DNA from: Streptomyces sp. HNM0574
GTDB lineage: Bacteria; Actinomycetota; Actinomycetes; Streptomycetales; Streptomycetaceae
Direction of reading: 5' to 3'
DNA length: 64,000 nt
Assembly (NCBI RefSeq): GCF_012726235.1
Contig: NZ_JAASAH010000012.1
Coordinates: 146,864 to 210,863, forward strand
The position numbers were made by a program, and so were the translations under genes. Shown here piece after piece: positions 34,552 to 43,385 of this stretch; the stretch's first letter is position 1, and each line of letters opens with the position of its first letter. A model generated the notes under the pieces. That model saw only the letters and a list, made by a program, of their open reading frames with translations, ran no database searches and was not told the origin of the DNA.

Positions 34552-35210
34552 GGCTTCTGTCCCTTGATGATCTTCGGGAGTTCCTTCTCCAGGACCTCCG
34601 GCGTGCTGTTGCCCTCGGTGTAGAGGACGTGGGCCTTGTCGTCCTTCGGCGAGAAGGCGAGGAGCTGCGACCCGTGCGAGGAGACGATGTCCCCGTTCTT
34701 CTTCTCGTAGCTCGGCTCGACGCTGACGCCGACGCTCCGCGCGGCCTTCTGGATGGTCTTGAAGTCACCGGTCAGGCCGGTGAAGGACGGGTCCTGGCCG
34801 CGCAGCCACTCGCCCAGCTGCTTCGGGGTGTCGCGCTCGGGGTCGGTGGTGACGAACACGACCTCCAGCTCGTCCTGCTCGGCCTTGCTGAGCTTGGACT
34901 TCGCGACGGCGATGTTGCTCATCGTGAGCGGGCAGATGTCCGGGCAGTTGGTGTACCCGAAGTAGAGGAGCACCGGCTTGCCCTTGGTCTCCTCGGCCAG
35001 GTCGTACGACTCGCCCTTCGTGTCGGTGAGCTTCAAGTCCGGCTTCTCGAAGGGCGAGTCGAGGACCGCGCCGCCCTTCTTCTGCGGCTCGACGCTGGCG
35101 GCCGGCCCGTCCTCGGAACCGGAATCCGAACCGGAACCGGAGCAGGCGGACAGCGTGAGGGCCGCGGCCGCGACGAGGGCGAGGGCGACGGGGGTCTTGG
35201 GCTTTCGCAT
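34548..35210 (-). CDS. sco: SCO1/SenC-family copper chaperone lipoprotein
   Basis: 220 residues: lipobox LTLSAC near 25, a Ser/Gly/Asp linker, and a thioredoxin-fold domain with copper ligands CPDIC near 90 and the His of SSHGSQL near 175. Sco proteins deliver copper to CuA of the aa3 oxidase and, in Streptomyces, support copper-dependent development. The ATG at 35210 gives a standard signal peptide; the longer frame upstream is Pro/Ala-rich and not convincing. The SGSGSDSGSED linker is written by the same GGAACC-type repeat seen elsewhere in the cluster. Confidence 0.94.
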   Translation of the reverse strand: MRKPKTPVALALVAAAALTLSACSGSGSDSGSEDGPAASVEPQKKGGAVLDSPFEKPDLKLTDTKGESYDLAEETKGKPVLLYFGYTNCPDICPLTMSNIAVAKSKLSKAEQDELEVVFVTTDPERDTPKQLGEWLRGQDPSFTGLTGDFKTIQKAARSVGVSVEPSYEKKNGDIVSSHGSQLLAFSPKDDKAHVLYTEGNSTPEVLEKELPKIIKGQKP

Positions 35211-35352
35211 GGGGTGGTGGCTTTCTCCCAGATGGTCACGGGCTGCGGGCGGGGCGCGCCACGGCCCGGGCCCGCGGCCCCCGTACGGCCGTGAAGGCTC
35301 GTACGGGGAGGCCGCGTTGCCCGGGCGCGGGCGCGCCCGCCCGCGGTGGGGG

Positions 35353-36105
35353 TCAGGTCGAGGACGAGGTCTGCGCGGCGCGGCGGCGCCCGGCCGTGAG
35401 GCCGAAGGCCACGCCCGCGACGCCGACGGCGATGCCGGCGCCGCCGAGCACCCGCGCGGTGGTGTCGGTCCCGCCCCCGGAACCGGCGGCGGACTGCTCG
35501 CCGTCGCCGGAGTTCTGCTGTTCACCGGCCGCGGCGGCCCCGCCGTGCGCGGAGTCCCCGGCGGGGGTGAGGTGGAGCACGGGGGCCGGGCTCTCGGGCT
35601 CGGGCTTGCCCTTCTCCGGCTCCTCGATCCAGCGCACGACCTCGTCGTTGTCGTACGTCTGGAGGGCCTTGAACGCCATCACGTCCGCGTCGTGCGGCAG
35701 CGCGCCCATCGACACGGGGAACTGCTGGAACTCGCCGGGCCCGATCTTCCCGCCGCTCCAGGTGATCTTCGTGACGGCCTCGGTGATCTTCTCGCCGTGC
35801 GACTCCAGCGGCTTGTCCAGCTTCGACTTGGTGACCTTCACGTCCCAGCCCGGCACGGGCTGCGGCATCACCGAGGCGAGCGGCTGGTCGGTGGGGAAGT
35901 TGACCTCGACCTTCGTCGTCGAGGCGTCGTCCCGCTCGTTCGGGACCTTGAAGTCGACGGTGGCGAAGCCGCCCTGCTCGGCCTCCTCCGGGTCGACGGT
36001 CACGTGCGCGAAGGCCGGAGCGGCGCACAGGAGAACGGCACCGGCGGCGAACGCGCCGACGGCCGCGGTACGGCGGCGGGTGGTGAACTTCTGCCTGATC
36101 ATCAT
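35353..36105 (-). CDS. YcnI-family copper-binding protein (DUF1775)
   Basis: 250 residues. A signal peptide (about 1-37, ending APAFA) releases a mature protein starting HVTVDPEEAEQGG, whose N-terminal His and the following Glu are copper ligands in YcnI. The beta-sandwich ends near 175; a Ser/Gly linker, one membrane helix (about 215-240) and TAGRRRAAQ anchor it. AGGAG lies eight bases before the ATG at 36105. It lies 142 bases before sco, so a second promoter is possible. Acts outside the membrane as copper chaperone with CopCD. Confidence 0.93.
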   Translation of the reverse strand: MMIRQKFTTRRRTAAVGAFAAGAVLLCAAPAFAHVTVDPEEAEQGGFATVDFKVPNERDDASTTKVEVNFPTDQPLASVMPQPVPGWDVKVTKSKLDKPLESHGEKITEAVTKITWSGGKIGPGEFQQFPVSMGALPHDADVMAFKALQTYDNDEVVRWIEEPEKGKPEPESPAPVLHLTPAGDSAHGGAAAAGEQQNSGDGEQSAAGSGGGTDTTARVLGGAGIAVGVAGVAFGLTAGRRRAAQTSSST

Positions 36106-36330
36106 CGGTTCTGCTCCTGACGGCAGTAGGCGGTACGGACGGAAGACGGGACGCACCGCCGGGGTCACCCGGCGACTTCGGAGGCCGAACCGGAACCCGA
36201 ACCGGACGCGGGAGCGCGTCCGGGCGGGCACGACGGACGGGTACGCGGTCGTCGTCCGCGTACGGGGGGTCCGGGGTGCTCGCGGTGCGCCGCGGCCGCG
36301 CACGTCACCGCCGTCCGGCGGCGCGGTGCG

Positions 36331-37257
36331 TCAGGCCGCGAGGGCGAGTTCCGCGCTTGCGGAGCCCGCCCGGTGATCCGTCCGCCGCGGCGGACCGCGC
36401 CGGTGCACGGCGTGCTGCAGGAGAACGGGCCGGGGCGCGGTGGCCTCGCCCGCGCGCACGGTGGCCCGGCGCGGCGGCGCGGCCGGGAACAGCCCGGCGC
36501 ACAGCGCCCGTACGTACGCCAGCGCGCGGCGCAGCGCGCCGACGGGGAGCAGTTCGGCGGCCGAGGTGACCGCGGCCGAGCGGGCCGAGAGCCGCAACAG
36601 CCGCCACAGCGCGGACTCCCCGCGCCGCAGCAGCCAGCCGAGCACCAGCGCCGCGAGGACGTGACCGGCCAGCATCGGCACGTCGAGCAGGGAGAGTGCG
36701 GCGTGCGCCGCGTGCCGGAGGCAGGCGAGCGGGTCGCCGGCGGCGAGCGCGTCGGCGGCGCCGTGGCCGCCGTGCGCGCCGTAACCACCGGCGGCGCTCG
36801 CGGAATCGAGCCCTCCGCCCGAACCGGAACCCGAACCGGAACCGGCCGCCGCACTCGGCGAGAGGCCCGCGTCGGAGACGACCCGGCGTGCCTCGGCCTC
36901 GGTCAGCGGGCCGCGCGCGTGCTCGTTGCACAGCAGCTGCCGGGCCAGTCCGAAGATCTCGCGGCTCTCGCCGCTCCCGCCCTGCGGGCCGCGCGGCACG
37001 GCCTGTTGGCCGCAGGAGAAGACGGTGTGCAGCGCGAGCTGCCCGACCGTGAGCAGCGCGGCGATGCCGGGGAGGGAGCGTTCGCGTCCGGCCAGCGGCA
37101 CGGCGACGGCGAGCACCAGGACGGAGGCGGTCACCAGCGAACCGAGCGGCAGCGCCTGGCCTCCGGTGGCGAGCGCGTGCCCGGCGGCGGACAGCGTCAC
37201 ACAGGCCGCGGTGAACACCGCGGCCCGCAGCAGTCTGAGATCCGCCCCGGCAGTCAT
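36331..37257 (-). CDS. Integral membrane protein at the head of the copper cluster, unknown function
   Basis: 308 residues with about four to five membrane helices (near 10-30, 38-57, 63-82, 185-207 and a weak one near 250). A long loop (about 90-170) holds SGSGSGSGGG and a His/Gly run, GYGAHGGHGAA, that could bind metal; HTVF, NEH and RHAAHAAL add further histidines. The last 60 residues are Arg/Pro-rich and cytoplasmic. I do not recognise a family beyond the actinomycete membrane proteins found beside YcnI. Position at the start of the cluster supports a copper role. ATG at 37257, ribosome site weak. Confidence 0.7.
   Translation of the reverse strand: MTAGADLRLLRAAVFTAACVTLSAAGHALATGGQALPLGSLVTASVLVLAVAVPLAGRERSLPGIAALLTVGQLALHTVFSCGQQAVPRGPQGGSGESREIFGLARQLLCNEHARGPLTEAEARRVVSDAGLSPSAAAGSGSGSGSGGGLDSASAAGGYGAHGGHGAADALAAGDPLACLRHAAHAALSLLDVPMLAGHVLAALVLGWLLRRGESALWRLLRLSARSAAVTSAAELLPVGALRRALAYVRALCAGLFPAAPPRRATVRAGEATAPRPVLLQHAVHRRGPPRRTDHRAGSASAELALAA
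36819..36845. repeat. GGAACC-type hexamer repeat
   Basis: CCGAACCGGAACCC and CCGGAACCGG units run in tandem. Related tracts are at 831-856 (cydDC), 33993-34012 (copCD start), 35115-35143 (sco linker), 36185-36205 (upstream of ycnI) and 58174-58200 (end of the second acyl-CoA dehydrogenase). Depending on the frame they encode FRFRF, SGSGS or EAEAE runs, so the DNA repeat, not the peptide, appears to be what is conserved. Confidence 0.6.
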
Positions 37258-37337
37258 GGCCGCGCCATCATCTCACCGCGCGGGGGCGTGACATACGGCA
37301 GGGTGCGGGCATGCCGGGACCCCTCGCCCCGGCCCCG

Positions 37338-37396
37338 TGTCCAGACTGTGTCCAGATCTCGTCACGCCATGCCGGACATGTCTGGTCCGAATGGAC
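37338..37396. promoter_or_regulatory. Direct repeats in a divergent promoter region
   Basis: TGTCCAGA occurs at 37338-37345 and again 11 bases later at 37349-37356, followed by the inverted-looking GGACATGTCTGGTCC at about 37374-37388. Eleven-base spacing places sites on one DNA face, as used by OmpR-type response regulators. It lies between the copper-cluster membrane gene (minus) and the ATP-binding gene (plus). Confidence 0.45.
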
Positions 37397-37509
37397 GGCA
37401 TCGCATGTCTGACGTGCGTAGTGACCGCCCACCTCGGCAATAGGTATCAATGCGGCCGGGGCGGCCCCGAGGGCCAACCGTCGAGCCCCGTCCTGTTGGA
37501 GGGTTGAGC

Positions 37510-38028
37510 ATGAGCATGTGGTGGTGTCTCCAGCTGCGGCGCGAGGTTGCCAGCGTGCCGCTGGCCCGCAGGCTCCTCCTCGGGGCGATGGAGACGGCGG
37601 GGGTGGACCGGGATATTTCCTACGAGTTGTCCGTCGCGCTCACCGAGGCGTGTGCCAACGCGGTGGAGCACGGCGTCGGCGCCCGGTCTGAGACGTTCTG
37701 TGTGACCGCGTATCTCGACGGTGACGAGTGCCGCATCGAAGTGGCCGACAGCGGGCCCGGGTTCTCACGCGCCGTGCGGCGCACGCCCCGGGGCGTCGCC
37801 GAGGGCACGGCCGTCGCGGACACCGAAGCCGAGGCGGGACGCGGGCTGTTCATGATCGAGTCGCTCGCCGACTCGGTACGGGTGCGCAACCGCCCCGGCC
37901 GCGGCGGCGCCGTGATCAGCTTCGCCAAGACGCTCAAGTGGCAGGAGGAGCACGGGAACCCGGCGCCCGGCGCGCCCCGCGGCTCCGCCAGGTTCGACCG
38001 CGACGCGGAACTGCTGAAGGCCGGCTGA
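37510..38028 (+). CDS. RsbW-type ATP-binding protein (anti-sigma factor/kinase-like)
   Basis: 172 residues, a stand-alone HATPase domain of the GHKL fold: N-box SVALTEACANAVEHG near 50, G1 box EVADSGPGF near 85 and G2 GRGLFMIESLADSV near 115. Such proteins bind sigma factors and anti-sigma antagonists in partner-switching, and some phosphorylate STAS proteins. GGAGGG is eight bases before the ATG at 37510. The neighbouring gene, convergent on the other strand, encodes a SpoIIE-type phosphatase, the natural counterpart, but no STAS-domain protein or sigma factor is adjacent, so its partner is elsewhere. Confidence 0.9.
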   Translation: MSMWWCLQLRREVASVPLARRLLLGAMETAGVDRDISYELSVALTEACANAVEHGVGARSETFCVTAYLDGDECRIEVADSGPGFSRAVRRTPRGVAEGTAVADTEAEAGRGLFMIESLADSVRVRNRPGRGGAVISFAKTLKWQEEHGNPAPGAPRGSARFDRDAELLKAG

Positions 38029-38165
38029 CCGCCCCGGCTGCCCGTCGCCCCCCCCGCACGCCCCGCGCACAGCGGCCACTGCCGCCGCTCCCTGCCGGGG
38101 CTCTCGCATGTCCGGCGCCGGGATGTCCCAATGGTGAGCTTTTGCAACGGGGTTGGCGGGGTCCG

Positions 38166-39221
38166 TCACCCGTCGCGGTAGCGGAGCAGCAGCATCGCCG
38201 CGTCGTCGTGCAGCGGTCCGCCCGCGTGCTCCTTGAGGTCCTGCCGTACGGCGGTGAGCGCCGCGTCCGGGTCGGGGTCCTTGAGCAGGTCGCCGCGTTC
38301 GTCGAGCGGGTAGAAGCGCCCGGCGTCGTCCCTGGCCTCGCTGACGCCGTCGGTGTAGAAGAGCAGCTGGTCGCCGGGGACGAAGGGGACGCGGTGCGGC
38401 TGCGGCGAGGCGGTGCCGTGGATGCCGAGGCCGAGCGGCAGGGCGCGCTCCGGCGGTTCGGCGAAGTGCACCGTCCCGTCGGGGCGGATGACGAGCGGCG
38501 CGGGATGGCCGAAGTTGAGGAGCGTGGCACGGTCGCGCTCGCGCACCTCGGCGAGGACGGCGGTCACGAACTTCTCGCCCAGCAGGTGCCGGTCGAGCGC
38601 CCGCTCCAGCCGCTCGCCGACGGCGACGAGATCGGGCTCGTCGTACGCGGCCTCGCGGAAGGCGCCGAGCACGATCGCGGCCGTCTCCACCGCCTCCAGG
38701 CCCTTGCCCTGCACATCGCCCATGATCACGCGGACCCCGGCGGGCGAGGTCACCACCTCGTACAGGTCACCGCCGATCCGCGCCTCGGCGACGGCCGAGG
38801 TGTAGGAGACGGCGGCGCGCAGATGGCCCGCGCTGCGCGGTACGGGGCGCAGCAGCACGCGCTGGGCTGCCTCGGCGATGGAGCGGACGCTGGCGAGTTC
38901 GGCCTCGCGCCGCTGCCGGATCGAGCAGGCCACCACACCGGCGATGGCCACCCCCGCGACGGAGATCATCGTCGTGTAGCCGCGGCGCTCGCCGAGTTGC
39001 TCGTTGTAGAAGGTCAGCGTGAAGGAGAGGACGAGCGCGAGGACGCCGATCAGCGCGGTGCGCCGGGCCGAGCCGATGAGTCCGGCGAAGGCCGGGCCGA
39101 GCGCCATCATCGGCAGGAAACCGACCCCGGGGCCGGCGGTGACGTCGACGGCCGCGACGGCCGCCATGGCGAGGAAAGGGAACGCTGACAGCAGCCCTGG
39201 CCGGAACCGAGATGTGGTCAA
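38166..39221 (-). CDS. Membrane-anchored SpoIIE-type (PP2C) serine/threonine phosphatase
   Basis: 351 residues: three to four membrane helices in the first 105 residues, then a SpoIIE phosphatase domain (about 140-350). Metal-site residues are present: IGGDLYEVV, IMGDVQGKGLEAV, LLFYTDGVSEAR and HDDAAMLLL, so it should be active with Mn or Mg. It would dephosphorylate a STAS anti-anti-sigma protein at the membrane and is probably a stress input. The start is TTG at 39221, with AAGGAAAAGAG upstream; no ATG or GTG precedes the first helix. It is convergent with the ATP-binding gene at 37510. Confidence 0.9.
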   Translation of the reverse strand: MTTSRFRPGLLSAFPFLAMAAVAAVDVTAGPGVGFLPMMALGPAFAGLIGSARRTALIGVLALVLSFTLTFYNEQLGERRGYTTMISVAGVAIAGVVACSIRQRREAELASVRSIAEAAQRVLLRPVPRSAGHLRAAVSYTSAVAEARIGGDLYEVVTSPAGVRVIMGDVQGKGLEAVETAAIVLGAFREAAYDEPDLVAVGERLERALDRHLLGEKFVTAVLAEVRERDRATLLNFGHPAPLVIRPDGTVHFAEPPERALPLGLGIHGTASPQPHRVPFVPGDQLLFYTDGVSEARDDAGRFYPLDERGDLLKDPDPDAALTAVRQDLKEHAGGPLHDDAAMLLLRYRDG

Positions 39222-39409
39222 CGTGCGCTCTTTTCCTTGTCTGCGACAGGCACTTGCAGGTTACGCAATGCCGCCGATTCCGGACCTGACCGTTATGAAA
39301 GCGAGTTGTGCCGACCCGCGTCAGGACCGCGTCCCCCGGCCCGCACAGCCGTCTCCCCTCCGCCGCGACGGGCAGAGGGGAGACGGCCCCGTGTGCGGAT
39401 GCGGCCGGG

Positions 39410-40852
39410 TCAGCCCTTGAGCCGGGCCATCCAGTTCTCGACGTCGGTGCTGGTGCGGGGCAGCGCGGCCGAGAGGTTCCGGTTGCCGTCCTCCGTCACG
39501 AGGATGTCGTCCTCGATGCGGACGCCGATGCCCCGGTACTCCTCGGGGACGGTCAGGTCGTCCGCCTGGAAGTAGAGGCCGGGCTCGACGGTCAGGCACA
39601 TGCCGGGCTCCAGCGTGCCGTCCGCGTACGTCTCGCGGCGGGCGGTGGCGCAGTCGTGCACGTCCATGCCGAGCATGTGGCCGGTGCCGTGCAGCGTCCA
39701 GCGGCGCTGGAGGCCCAGCTCCAGCACCTTCTCCACCGGGCCGTCGAGCAGGCCCCACTCGACGAGCTTCGTCGCCAGGACGCGCTGCGCCGCGTGGTGG
39801 AAGTCGAGGTACTTGGCGCCCGGCTTGACCGCCGCGATGCCCGCCTCCTGGGCCTCGTACACCGCGTCGTAGATCTTCCGCTGGAGGTCGTCGAAGCGGC
39901 CGTTGATCGGCAGGGTGCGGGTGACGTCCGCGGTGTAGAGGGTGTTCGTCTCCACGCCGGCGTCGAGCAGCAGCAGCTCGCCGGAGCGGACGGCGCCGTC
40001 GTTGCGGACCCAGTGCAGGGTGGTGGCGTGCGGCCCGGCGGCGCAGATGGAGCCGTAGCCGACGTCGTTGCCCTCGACGCGCGCGCGGAGGAAGAAGGTG
40101 CCCTCGATGTAGCGCTCGGAGGTGGCCTCGGCCTTGTCGAGGACCTTCACGACGTCCTCGAAGCCGCGGGCCGTGGAGGTGCAGGCCGCCTCCAGCTCGC
40201 CGATCTCGAACGCGTCCTTCACCAGGCGCATCTCGGAGAGGAAGGTCTGGAGCTCCTCGTCGCGCTCGGCGGTCACCTTGTCGCGGAGCGCCGCCTCGAC
40301 GCCCGCGTCGTAACTGCGGACGACCCGGGCAGGGCCGCTCGCCCGGCGCAGCGCGCCCTCGACCTCGCGGACGTCGGCGCAGGGCAGGCCGTACACGCGC
40401 GCGGCCTCGGCGAGGCTGTACCGGCGGCCGACCCACAGCTCGCCCTGGCCGTCCAGCCAGAACTCGCCGTTCTCGCGGTTGGAGCGGGGCAGCAGGTAGA
40501 GCGTGGCGTCGTGGCCCTCGCCGTCGGCGCGGGGCTCCAGGACGAGCACGCCGTCCTCGGTCTGGTCACCGGTGAGGTACGCGTACTCGACGGAGGAGCG
40601 GAAGCGGTACTCGGTGTCGTTCGAGCGGGTCTTGAGGTTGCCCGCGGGGATCACCAGACGCTCGCCGGGGAAGCGGGCGGAGAGCCGGGCGCGGCGGTCG
40701 GCGGTGTGCCCGGCCTGCGGGACCGGCTCCGGGTCGGTCAGCTCCGTGTCGGCCCAGCCGCTGCGCATGTTCTCGGCGAGCTCGTCGGAGACGCCCGGGT
40801 ACAGGCCGTTCTTCCGCTGCTGTACCGGCTGTTCTTCGGCCGCTTCTGCCAC
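39410..40852 (-). CDS. pepP: Xaa-Pro aminopeptidase (aminopeptidase P)
   Basis: 480 residues; removes N-terminal residues preceding proline. The creatinase-type N-domain (about 30-180) leads to the M24 catalytic domain with all five metal ligands: LLLDAGVETNTLYTADVTRT (two Asp), HGTGHMLGMDVHD (His), TVEPGLY (Glu) and VRIEDDILV (Glu). GTG at 40852 is preceded by GGAGGAGG six bases away, which decides the start against a longer frame. Stands alone. In S. lividans two PepP enzymes are known; this fits either. Confidence 0.95.
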   Translation of the reverse strand: MAEAAEEQPVQQRKNGLYPGVSDELAENMRSGWADTELTDPEPVPQAGHTADRRARLSARFPGERLVIPAGNLKTRSNDTEYRFRSSVEYAYLTGDQTEDGVLVLEPRADGEGHDATLYLLPRSNRENGEFWLDGQGELWVGRRYSLAEAARVYGLPCADVREVEGALRRASGPARVVRSYDAGVEAALRDKVTAERDEELQTFLSEMRLVKDAFEIGELEAACTSTARGFEDVVKVLDKAEATSERYIEGTFFLRARVEGNDVGYGSICAAGPHATTLHWVRNDGAVRSGELLLLDAGVETNTLYTADVTRTLPINGRFDDLQRKIYDAVYEAQEAGIAAVKPGAKYLDFHHAAQRVLATKLVEWGLLDGPVEKVLELGLQRRWTLHGTGHMLGMDVHDCATARRETYADGTLEPGMCLTVEPGLYFQADDLTVPEEYRGIGVRIEDDILVTEDGNRNLSAALPRTSTDVENWMARLKG

Positions 40853-41051
40853 GAGGAGCCTCCTCCTTTGTTCCGTATGTTGGACCGTCTTCCATCGTAT
40901 GGGCGTACGGAAGCAGGTCCTAGGCGTGCACCTGTGACATTTCCGGAGCGAATCCGGCATACACGACATACGGGAAGGAATCGGGTGCCCGCTCGGGGCC
41001 GCGCCAGGGCCCTTGGACCCGCGCCGGCGGGCCGTCCGGCCCGGACGGGGG

Positions 41052-42686
41052 TCAGAAGCGGGCGGCGAGCAGGACGACGTCCTCGGGGTGCGGGTCCTCG
41101 TCCGTGCCGGGGCACGCGGCCGCGGGCAGCATCGCGTGCAGCACGTGGTCGGCGAGCGCGTCCGGGTCGGCCCGTACGGCGGGCGGGGCCTCGGCCGCGG
41201 CGGCGCGGAGCCGGGCGAAGGCGCGGTCGGTGTCCTCGCCGGTGCGGTGCAGCAGGCCGTCGCTGTACAGCAGCAGCGTTTCTTCAGGCCGCAGCGTCAG
41301 CTCGACGCTGGGCGCCTCCCAGCAGGCCAGCATCCCCAGCGGCGCGGACAGCGTGGTCTCCACGAACTCCGTACGGCGCGGCCCCACCAGCAGCGGCGGG
41401 CAGTGCCCGGCCCCGGCGATCACGACCCGGCGGGCCGGGGGCTCGACGTAGGCGAACAGGGCGGTCGCGGCCCGCGCCGGTTCGGTCAGCCGGAGCAGCA
41501 GCTCCAGGTCGGACAGCACCGCGACCGGGTCCTCGCCCTCCATCACCGCGTACGCGCGCAGCGACGCCTGGAGCCTGGCCCGCGCTGCGACGGCGGAAGG
41601 TCCGCCTCCGGTGACCCCGCCGACGGTCAGCCCGAGCGCGCCCTCCGGCAGCGGCAGCACGTCGTACCAGTCGCCCCCGCCGGACGGGCCCGACCGGCGC
41701 CGCCGGGCCAGGGCGACCCCGGGGACGCGCGGCAGTCTGCTCGGCAGCAGCTCCTCGCCCAGCGTCTCCAGCTCGTCCCGCACCCGCGCGAGTTCGACGT
41801 GCCGGGCCAGGTGCCGGCCGGCGCAGCGCAGGTAGAGGGTGAGCAGGTGCCGCTGCGCGGCGGTGGGTTCGGCGGGCTCGTCGTAGAGCCAGACGGCGGC
41901 GCCCGCGCGCGGTGCCGCCTCGGTACCGGCGCCGAGCGGGACGGCGTAGCTGGCGGCGTAGCCGAGCCGAGCGGCGACCTCGCGGTGCCGCGGGTCGAGG
42001 CGTTCGTCGCCGGCGATGTCCGGGAGCGCGATCTCCACCCGGGGCAGCTCCCCGGCCTCGGCTCCGCCGGCCGCCGGGGCGGACGGCGCGGACGCGGGTT
42101 CGGGGGCCGGTCCCGCGGGTGAGGCGGAGGTGACGGTGCCCGTGCCGGAGGTCGTCGCGCCGGGCGCGGTGACCGGGGGCGTGGTGCCGGTGACGGCCGG
42201 GGGCGTCTCGCGGGTGAAGGGGGCGCGTGCGGGCGGTCCGCCGTCGGCGGCGGCGAGCCCGGCGGCACGGTGCGGCAGCCCGTACGTCCCGTCGAGCAGC
42301 CGCGCGTACGAGGCGGAGCTGCGGGGGACGGTCTCGATCTGGCCGAGGTCGGCGCGGCCGAGGCCGAGGCCGACGGTGTGCTCCGGGCCCGCGCCGTCGA
42401 GCGGTTCGAGCGCGAGGAGTCCGCGCCGGGCGCCGATGAGGGAGGCGCCGGCGCGCAGCACCTCGTGCAGCGCGTCGTCGAGGGTGGCCGTCGCGGCGAG
42501 CCGCTCGGTGAGGTGGTGCAGCGAGGTCAGATCCGCGATCCAGCCGGCGAGTTCGTCGGGAGCCGCGGCGGACCGGCTGCTCGGTGTGCCCGTCGGACGG
42601 TCGGCGCCGACGGCGGGCGGAGTCTGTGATGACGGGGGGAACGTAGGTTGGAATCCGGCCACTTTCGACCGGTGCGGGGAGCTCAT
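41052..42686 (-). CDS. GAF-SpoIIE (PP2C) phosphatase-like protein with degenerate metal site
   Basis: 544 residues. A GAF-type sensor region is split by a long Pro/Thr/Ala insertion (about 145-225), and a SpoIIE domain occupies about 330-544. The first metal motif is intact (SGGGDWYDVLPL), as are LLLYSDGLL and PEDVVLLAARF, but the second, usually GDVxGxG, reads VGGVTGGGPSA with Gly for the conserved Asp. It may be inactive or a regulatory pseudo-phosphatase. No membrane helix. The start at 42686 gives MSSPHRSKV; GGAG is only a few bases away, and earlier starts to 42785 are possible. Regulatory partner unknown. Confidence 0.85.
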   Translation of the reverse strand: MSSPHRSKVAGFQPTFPPSSQTPPAVGADRPTGTPSSRSAAAPDELAGWIADLTSLHHLTERLAATATLDDALHEVLRAGASLIGARRGLLALEPLDGAGPEHTVGLGLGRADLGQIETVPRSSASYARLLDGTYGLPHRAAGLAAADGGPPARAPFTRETPPAVTGTTPPVTAPGATTSGTGTVTSASPAGPAPEPASAPSAPAAGGAEAGELPRVEIALPDIAGDERLDPRHREVAARLGYAASYAVPLGAGTEAAPRAGAAVWLYDEPAEPTAAQRHLLTLYLRCAGRHLARHVELARVRDELETLGEELLPSRLPRVPGVALARRRRSGPSGGGDWYDVLPLPEGALGLTVGGVTGGGPSAVAARARLQASLRAYAVMEGEDPVAVLSDLELLLRLTEPARAATALFAYVEPPARRVVIAGAGHCPPLLVGPRRTEFVETTLSAPLGMLACWEAPSVELTLRPEETLLLYSDGLLHRTGEDTDRAFARLRAAAAEAPPAVRADPDALADHVLHAMLPAAACPGTDEDPHPEDVVLLAARF

Positions 42687-43385
42687 GACTCCGGGCTTTC
42701 GCCACGTTGGGTTTCGGTTGTCAGCATCGCAAACCCCCATGTCATGCTGCTCCGCTAGCCATGGATCCAGATGTACACGCCTCAACTACGGGATGTCCAG
42801 CATTGTCCCGGAGGCAACGATGGTGTCGACGCGCCGCAACTGTGTTCACGGAGCCAAGCCGTAACTGTGCGAAGTTGGCGTAAAACTATCGACGAGAAGC
42901 GTCAATTGCTGTCGACTGGAAGCACTTCGCTTGCCTGTGTGCTTCAACGCTCCCAAGAGGGGCGGCGGGCACGGGGATCGGTGCCACAGTGGCGGGTACG
43001 GAACCTGGCAGGGGGCGGCGGCGTCTGAGGACGTGGCGGCCTCGCACAGCCGACGTCCGGTTTCAGCTGTTCCGTCGTTCCGTCGGATCCGTAGCGGTCT
43101 CGACGTGCCCACGGTGTCGCCGTCGGACCCGCCGGACCCGCCGTACCGGCTCATGGCGGGCGCGCACCAGGCAGCAACAGGCGCAGTACACGCGAAACCC
43201 AGCACAGGTGGCAGCACGCAGCGCGATCGCCATACGCACGCCACCCCCCGCCAGGTACCACGCTCGGTCCGCAGCATGATGCGCTGACCAGCGCGCGCAG
43301 TGAGAAGAGTTCGACGCGGTGTGATGGGCTGAACGATCTGTTGTCGAGACGATCCGTTGGCGTTTACGGAAAGGAACGAGCGCAT
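42687..43385. other. Long divergent intergenic region
   Basis: About 700 bases separate the phosphatase-like gene from the prim-pol gene. The half nearest the phosphatase (42700-42960) is less GC-rich than its surroundings. Open frames on both strands exist but lack codon bias and ribosome sites. It must carry both promoters; I see no repeat, tRNA or recognised RNA element. Confidence 0.4.

Noticed and set aside
42846..43385. 179-residue minus-strand frame in the gap before the prim-pol gene
   Set aside because: No codon bias, no ribosome site and no recognisable domain.
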